Positions 51,219-54,879 of a stretch of DNA of 54,879 nucleotides are shown in pieces. The stretch is from Alistipes sp. ZOR0009 (GTDB lineage: Bacteria > Bacteroidota > Bacteroidia > Bacteroidales > ZOR0009). The DNA lies in assembly GCF_000798815.1 (NCBI RefSeq), contig NZ_JTLD01000035.1, positions 1-54,879 on the forward strand, in the 5' to 3' direction. The notes below the pieces were generated by a model. The model saw only the letters and a list, made by a program, of their open reading frames with translations. It had not been told where the DNA came from and ran no database searches. Position numbers and translations under genes: made by a program. Every line of letters begins with the position of its first letter. Positions within the stretch are counted from its first letter, which is position 1.

Positions 51219-52438
51219 TATGCTTTCAACATTTGGTAGTTAATCTTCTCGATTTTTTGTTCTGCATATTCTTTAGTAACCGTAAATTCGCTGATTTCTT
51301 GTGAAGGAAATTCGAACATAGGATCGATCATGATTGCTTCGCAAATAGAGCGTAATCCTCTTGCTCCTAACTTGAATTCGACAGCCTTATCGACAATGTA
51401 ATCAAGTGCTTCTTGAGAGAATGTTAGTTTAATTCCGTCTACATCAAACATTTTAACGTACTGCTTGATAATCGAGTTTTTGGGTTCTGTCAATATTTTG
51501 CGGAGCGCGTCTCTATCTAAAGGTTGGAGGTAGGTTAGCACGGGGAGTCGACCTATAATTTCGGGAATAAGTCCAAACGATTTTAGATCTTGAGGTGCAA
51601 TGTATTGAAGCATATTTGCTTTGTTGATATTTGCAACCTTCTTGCTATTTCCGTAACCAACAACCTTTGTATTTAGCCGTTGGGCTATTTTCTTTTCAAT
51701 ACCATCAAAAGCACCTCCACATACAAATAGGATGTTTTTGGTGTTTACTTGTATCATTTTTTGCTCAGGATGCTTTCTGCCTCCTTGTGGAGGAACGTTG
51801 ACTACAGAGCCTTCCAGGAGTTTTAATAGTGCTTGCTGCACGCCCTCTCCGGAGACATCTCTCGTAATGGATGGATTGTCACTTTTACGGGCAATTTTGT
51901 CAATCTCATCAATGAAAACAATGCCTTTTTCGGCCATGTCTACGTTGTAGTCGGCTACCTGTAGCAAGCGGGAGAGGATGCTTTCTACATCTTCGCCAAC
52001 ATAGCCAGCTTCAGTAAGAACTGTTGCGTCAACAATGGTAAAGGGAACGTGAAGTAGCTTTGCAATAGTTCTGGCTAAAAGTGTTTTTCCAGTTCCTGTT
52101 TCACCGACTAGTATGATGTTTGACTTTTCAATCTCTACCTCATCGTCTGCAATAGATGCGTGTTTAAGCCTTTTGTAGTGGTTGTAAACGGCAACAGAGA
52201 GGAATTTTTTAGCCTCATCTTGACCTATAACGTACTGGTCAAGAAATTCTTTTATTTCGCTGGGTTTGCGGAGTTGAAGGTCGTTAAGGCTGAAGGATCC
52301 TTTTTTCTTGAGCTCTTCTTTTACTATTTGTCCTGCCTGCTCAACGCAATTTTCGCAGATATGGCCTGAAATTCCAGCCAAAAGAAGATTTACATCCTTC
52401 TCTTCTCTACCGCAAAATGAACATTTTTTTCCGGCCAT
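51218..52438 (-). CDS. clpX: ATP-dependent Clp protease ATP-binding subunit ClpX
   Basis: 406 residues. N-terminal C4 zinc finger (CSFCGRE ... CENC), AAA+ module with Walker [12 protein letters not shown], Walker [11 protein letters not shown], sensor/pore loops GYVGEDVES and [18 protein letters not shown], and the IGF-type ClpP loop region (here within KKVANINKA..., not clearly read). It unfolds substrates for ClpP. Order tig-clpP-clpX as usual; a terminator sits between clpP and clpX, so clpX likely has separate expression or depends on read-through. Confidence 0.97.
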   Translation of the reverse strand: MAGKKCSFCGREEKDVNLLLAGISGHICENCVEQAGQIVKEELKKKGSFSLNDLQLRKPSEIKEFLDQYVIGQDEAKKFLSVAVYNHYKRLKHASIADDEVEIEKSNIILVGETGTGKTLLARTIAKLLHVPFTIVDATVLTEAGYVGEDVESILSRLLQVADYNVDMAEKGIVFIDEIDKIARKSDNPSITRDVSGEGVQQALLKLLEGSVVNVPPQGGRKHPEQKMIQVNTKNILFVCGGAFDGIEKKIAQRLNTKVVGYGNSKKVANINKANMLQYIAPQDLKSFGLIPEIIGRLPVLTYLQPLDRDALRKILTEPKNSIIKQYVKMFDVDGIKLTFSQEALDYIVDKAVEFKLGARGLRSICEAIMIDPMFEFPSQEISEFTVTKEYAEQKIEKINYQMLKA

Positions 52439-52476
52439 CTTTAATTAGTTTATTCAGATTAAGCATGTGTAAACCA

Positions 52477-52507
52477 AAAAAGAACCGCCTTTGGTGCGGT
52501 TCTTTTT
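52477..52507 (-). terminator. Terminator between clpP and clpX
   Basis: Perfect 12-bp stem AAAAAGAACCGC / GCGGTTCTTTTT (52477-52488 with 52496-52507); on the minus strand it follows clpP and precedes clpX. Confidence 0.85.
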
Positions 52508-52523
52508 ATTTGGCTTATGCTGT

Positions 52524-53204
52524 TTATTTCGTAATACTTTTCACAAGCACCTCGTCAATCATTCCGTACTCCTTGGCTTCGAAAGATGTCATCCAGTAGT
52601 CTCGATCGGAATCTTTCTCAATTTTTTCAAGAGGTTGCTTAGAATGCAAGGCGATGATTTCGTAAAGCTCTTTCTTCAATTTTAAAATTTCCCTTGCGGT
52701 GATTTCAATGTCTGAAGCTTGCCCTTCAGCACCTCCCATTGGCTGGTGTATCATTACACGCGAGTGGGGTAGTGCGGAGCGCTTACCATCAGCGCCTGCT
52801 GTCAACAAAACGGCTCCCATTGAGGCTGCCATCCCGGTACATATTGTGGCAACATCAGAGTTGATGAGCTGCATTGTATCGTAGATGCCTAATCCTGCAT
52901 ATACAGACCCTCCTGGAGTGTTCAAGTAAATCTGAACGTCTTTCGAGTTGTCGGTAGAGTCGAGGAAGAGAAGCTGCGCCTGAATGATATTTGCGACATC
53001 GTCGTTGATAGGAACTCCTAAAAAGATGATGCGATCCATCATCAACCTCGAGAATACATCCATAGATGCAACGTTGAGTTGACGCTCTTCAATAATTGTT
53101 GGGTTGATGTAGCCACTGTGCACATGATGCATGCTGTTGTAGCGATGCAGCGTTAAGCTGCTTATCCCAAGATGCTTTGTTGCGTATTTGTTGAATTCGT
53201 TCAT
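52524..53204 (-). CDS. clpP: ATP-dependent Clp protease proteolytic subunit
   Basis: 226 residues. Catalytic Ser in CTGMAASMGAVLL, His in PHSRVMIHQP, Asp in KDSDRDYW. LNTPGGSVYAGLGIYDTMQ and LFLDSTDNSKDV are conserved. The N-terminal ~30 residues may be a propeptide. Forms the tetradecameric protease chamber with ClpX. Near-consensus -7 box at 53232-53239 (minus). Confidence 0.97.
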   Translation of the reverse strand: MNEFNKYATKHLGISSLTLHRYNSMHHVHSGYINPTIIEERQLNVASMDVFSRLMMDRIIFLGVPINDDVANIIQAQLLFLDSTDNSKDVQIYLNTPGGSVYAGLGIYDTMQLINSDVATICTGMAASMGAVLLTAGADGKRSALPHSRVMIHQPMGGAEGQASDIEITAREILKLKKELYEIIALHSKQPLEKIEKDSDRDYWMTSFEAKEYGMIDEVLVKSITK

Positions 53205-53242
53205 AATGCCTTCGACTGTTGAGTGTATGCTTAAAGGTACAA

Positions 53243-54574
53243 CTATTTTTCGAATAGCTTGTCAAAATCTTTAAGGCTTACCTCTTTGTCTTCAACTTTT
53301 ATGGATTCTTTAACGTTTTCAATAACCTTATCTTCGAATTTCTTCTCCACGATACGGCGTCTTTCTTCCTTGTTTTGAAGAATGTCTGTTGCATACTTGG
53401 TTATGTATTCTTCAGGAAGATTTCTCATGCCATATTGAGCAAATTGGTACGAAGCGTATTCTGATGCTGCTGCGATGAGCTCTTCTTCGCTAACCTCGAT
53501 CTTGTTGTTGTTAATGAAGAATTCTCTAATAATTTGCCATTTAATGTCGTCAGCATATGATGCAAAATCCTTCTCAATATCTTCCTGAGAGAACTTTCCG
53601 TCGTTAATGAAGTAAATCCATCTTTTGAGGAAAGCTTCTGGTAGCTGAAGATCTGCTTTCTCAATAAGTTTAGTGCGGATATCTACATGAAGCTTATAGT
53701 CGCTTTCTTTAGCAAGGTTTGCACGGATTTCTTCATCAACCTTCAGAATGAATTCATCGTAGCTAGTTACGTTGCCTTCTCCAAATGCTTTGTCAAAAAG
53801 TTCTTGATTTACTTCCGCATTTTCGAAATTCTTAATCTCGGTAATGGTGAAGCTGAATGCAGGGTTGATGTTTGCGAGCTCTTCTTTTTTAATGTTAAGA
53901 AGTGCTGCTCTGTCTGTTTCGTTTTCGAAAATTTCGTTTACGTCGAATTCAAAGGTATCTCCTTTGGCTTTTCCTGCTATTTGGCTCTTAAACTCTTCGT
54001 TTGAAATTTGGCGGAGAGAGAATGCTGCATTTTCAATGCTAATTCCTCCTGCTTGAGAAAGATTTCCGCGAAGGAAGTCTTCTTTGCCTTCAACAGTATC
54101 TACATCTGTAAGCTTACCAAAGCGGCGTTGGTAGTTGGTGATGTAAGAGCTGCGAATTTCTTCGTCGATTGCAATGGTATAGTAGTTGACTTTATCTCTT
54201 TTGCTAAGCTTAATGTCAACAGCTGGAGCAAGACCTAGGTCGAAAGCAAATTCGAATGCGGTATCGTTGTCCCAGTCAATAAGAGTTTGGCTTTCGCTTG
54301 ACAGGGGTTCTCCTAGAACTTTGGTGTCGCTATCTTTTAGGTAGCCTGAGATGGCTTCTGAAACTAGCTTGTTGATTTCTTCAACGAGGGCAGGCTTGCG
54401 GTACATCTTGTTGATGATTCCTGCAGGAACTTTACCAGGACGGAATCCGTCGATTTTTGCGTTTTTACGGAAATTGGCAAGTGCCTTCGCTAGATTTTCT
54501 TCGTAGTCGCTAGGCTCGATGTTAATCTTAAGCACTGCGTTTAGAGCATCAACGTTCTCCTTTGCAATATTCAT
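53243..54574 (-). CDS. tig: Trigger factor
   Basis: 443 residues. The ribosome-docking signature GFRPGKVPAGII is at residues 43-54 in the N-terminal domain. The middle segment (about 150-245) is in the PPIase position but lacks clear FKBP active-site sequence, as in many Bacteroidota; the C-terminal helical arms (about 250-420) form the chaperone cradle. It binds nascent chains at the tunnel exit. Promoter at 54704-54735 with both elements. Confidence 0.93.
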   Translation of the reverse strand: MNIAKENVDALNAVLKINIEPSDYEENLAKALANFRKNAKIDGFRPGKVPAGIINKMYRKPALVEEINKLVSEAISGYLKDSDTKVLGEPLSSESQTLIDWDNDTAFEFAFDLGLAPAVDIKLSKRDKVNYYTIAIDEEIRSSYITNYQRRFGKLTDVDTVEGKEDFLRGNLSQAGGISIENAAFSLRQISNEEFKSQIAGKAKGDTFEFDVNEIFENETDRAALLNIKKEELANINPAFSFTITEIKNFENAEVNQELFDKAFGEGNVTSYDEFILKVDEEIRANLAKESDYKLHVDIRTKLIEKADLQLPEAFLKRWIYFINDGKFSQEDIEKDFASYADDIKWQIIREFFINNNKIEVSEEELIAAASEYASYQFAQYGMRNLPEEYITKYATDILQNKEERRRIVEKKFEDKVIENVKESIKVEDKEVSLKDFDKLFEK

Positions 54575-54703
54575 TTGTTGACAGTTTAATGATGATCATT
54601 ACTATGGTTCTACATTCTGTAGGCTGTTATCTTCAAAAAAACGATGCAAATTGCATTGAATTGATTTGATTATCAGAATATCGCCACAGCGTAAAATGGT
54701 TAG

Positions 54704-54735
54704 CAAAGGTATGAAAATCGCTTTATAGTTACAAA
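54704..54735 (-). promoter_or_regulatory. Promoter of tig with -33 and -7 elements
   Basis: On the minus strand TTTG (54732-54735) and TACCTTTG (54704-54711) are separated by 20 bases, matching the Bacteroidota primary sigma consensus. It is the best-formed promoter in the window. Confidence 0.6.
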
Positions 54736-54789
54736 CAATCTTTTGTAGGATTAACGTTTTGTTGAGTTAGGAAGTATACGTAAACGATA

Positions 54790-54813
54790 AAAGCCCCGAT
54801 TTCTCGGGGCTTT
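54790..54813 (-). terminator. Terminator of the tRNA-Leu gene
   Basis: Perfect 10-bp stem AAAGCCCCGA / TCGGGGCTTT (54790-54799 with 54804-54813), followed on the minus strand by TTATC. It directly adjoins the tRNA 3' end. Confidence 0.8.
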
Positions 54814-54879
54814 GTGCGGATGAAGGGACTCGAACCCCCACGCCTCTCGGCACCAGATCCTAAGTCTGGCGCGGCTACC
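54813..54879 (-). tRNA. tRNA-Leu, anticodon UAG (5' end cut by window edge)
   Basis: On the minus strand the sequence from the edge gives the D-loop GGTAGCC, an anticodon arm CCAGA-CTTAGGA-TCTGG with anticodon TAG, a long variable arm (class II), the T-arm GGTTCGAGTCC and the acceptor strand TCCGCAC plus discriminator A. The first bases of the acceptor stem lie outside the window. CCA is not encoded. Confidence 0.93.

Noticed and set aside
1-54879. Search for CRISPR arrays, IS elements, integrase genes and phage genes
   Set aside because: No regularly spaced direct repeats, transposase motifs or terminal inverted repeats were seen by eye.

Overview
The window looks like chromosomal core and light accessory DNA of a Bacteroidota bacterium, most likely order Bacteroidales. 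Evidence for this: the lineage's -7 promoter box TAnnTTTG precedes many genes (for example at 3811, 9847, 12153, 21027, 34748 and 54704), Shine-Dalgarno sequences are mostly absent, and several families are typical of the phylum. These are GldB, GIN/DUF2807, DUF4254, DUF4286, DUF4369-thioredoxin lipoproteins, ribosomal protein S16 with a long Ala/Glu tail, and a DUF151 nuclease fused to a UVR domain. No insertion sequence, integrase, prophage, CRISPR array or rRNA was seen. One partial tRNA-Leu lies at the right edge. I cannot name the species.

Layout. 1-0.3 kb: the 3' end of a curlin-like (amyloid fibre) gene. 0.5-8.2 kb: a TonB-C-terminal-domain protein, glutamine-dependent NAD synthetase (nadE), an outer-membrane barrel, a GldB lipoprotein, formate-THF ligase (fhs) and an AbgT transporter. 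8.5-11.2 kb: a cysteine-synthase-like PLP enzyme with a Cys-rich tail, followed by a CyuA-type L-cysteine desulfidase. 11.2-13.9 kb is the most accessory-looking patch: a restriction-endonuclease-like orphan divergent from an ATPase + TOPRIM pair resembling a split OLD/PARIS-type system. 14.2-20.8 kb: ahcY, trxA, dnaE and a ROK kinase, all on the minus strand. 21-25.7 kb: rpsP-rimM, a GIN-domain protein, a WecA-like phosphosugar transferase with a degenerate YrdC protein, and dapD. 25.7-30.8 kb: a minus-strand operon of a small membrane protein, mutL, two rhomboid proteases and a membrane-anchored EEP phosphohydrolase. 31-36.8 kb: comM/yifB, a peptide transporter, a Rieske-like lipoprotein, greA with a hairpin leader, a HIT protein and a family 9 glycosyltransferase. 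36.9-41.5 kb: DUF4254, ruvC, an EamA transporter, DUF4286, serS and rpmA-rplU. 41.6-51.2 kb: the DUF151-UVR nuclease, a lipoprotein, a HAD phosphatase with ribF, then a compact plus-strand operon of two cysteine-less thioredoxin-like lipoproteins, lpxH, a Gate-domain membrane protein, thyA and folA, and finally a lipoprotein. 51.2-54.6 kb: clpX, clpP and tig, followed by tRNA-Leu(UAG).

How genes work together. The one-carbon/folate theme recurs (fhs beside abgT; thyA-folA overlapping by 4 nt; ahcY). The protein quality-control set tig-clpP-clpX has its usual order. Sulfur handling is represented by the cysteine-synthase/CyuA pair. Envelope functions are spread throughout (lpxH, wecA-like, GT9, dapD, TonB-CTD, barrel and lipoproteins).

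The strongest leads for something undescribed are the 11.2-13.9 kb ATPase/TOPRIM locus, the terminator-like hairpin in the greA leader, the Cys-rich tail on the cysteine synthase, and several proteins that keep a fold but have lost catalytic residues (two thioredoxin-like lipoproteins, a YrdC-like protein and MutL's endonuclease motifs). All calls come from reading the sequence; no database search was run.
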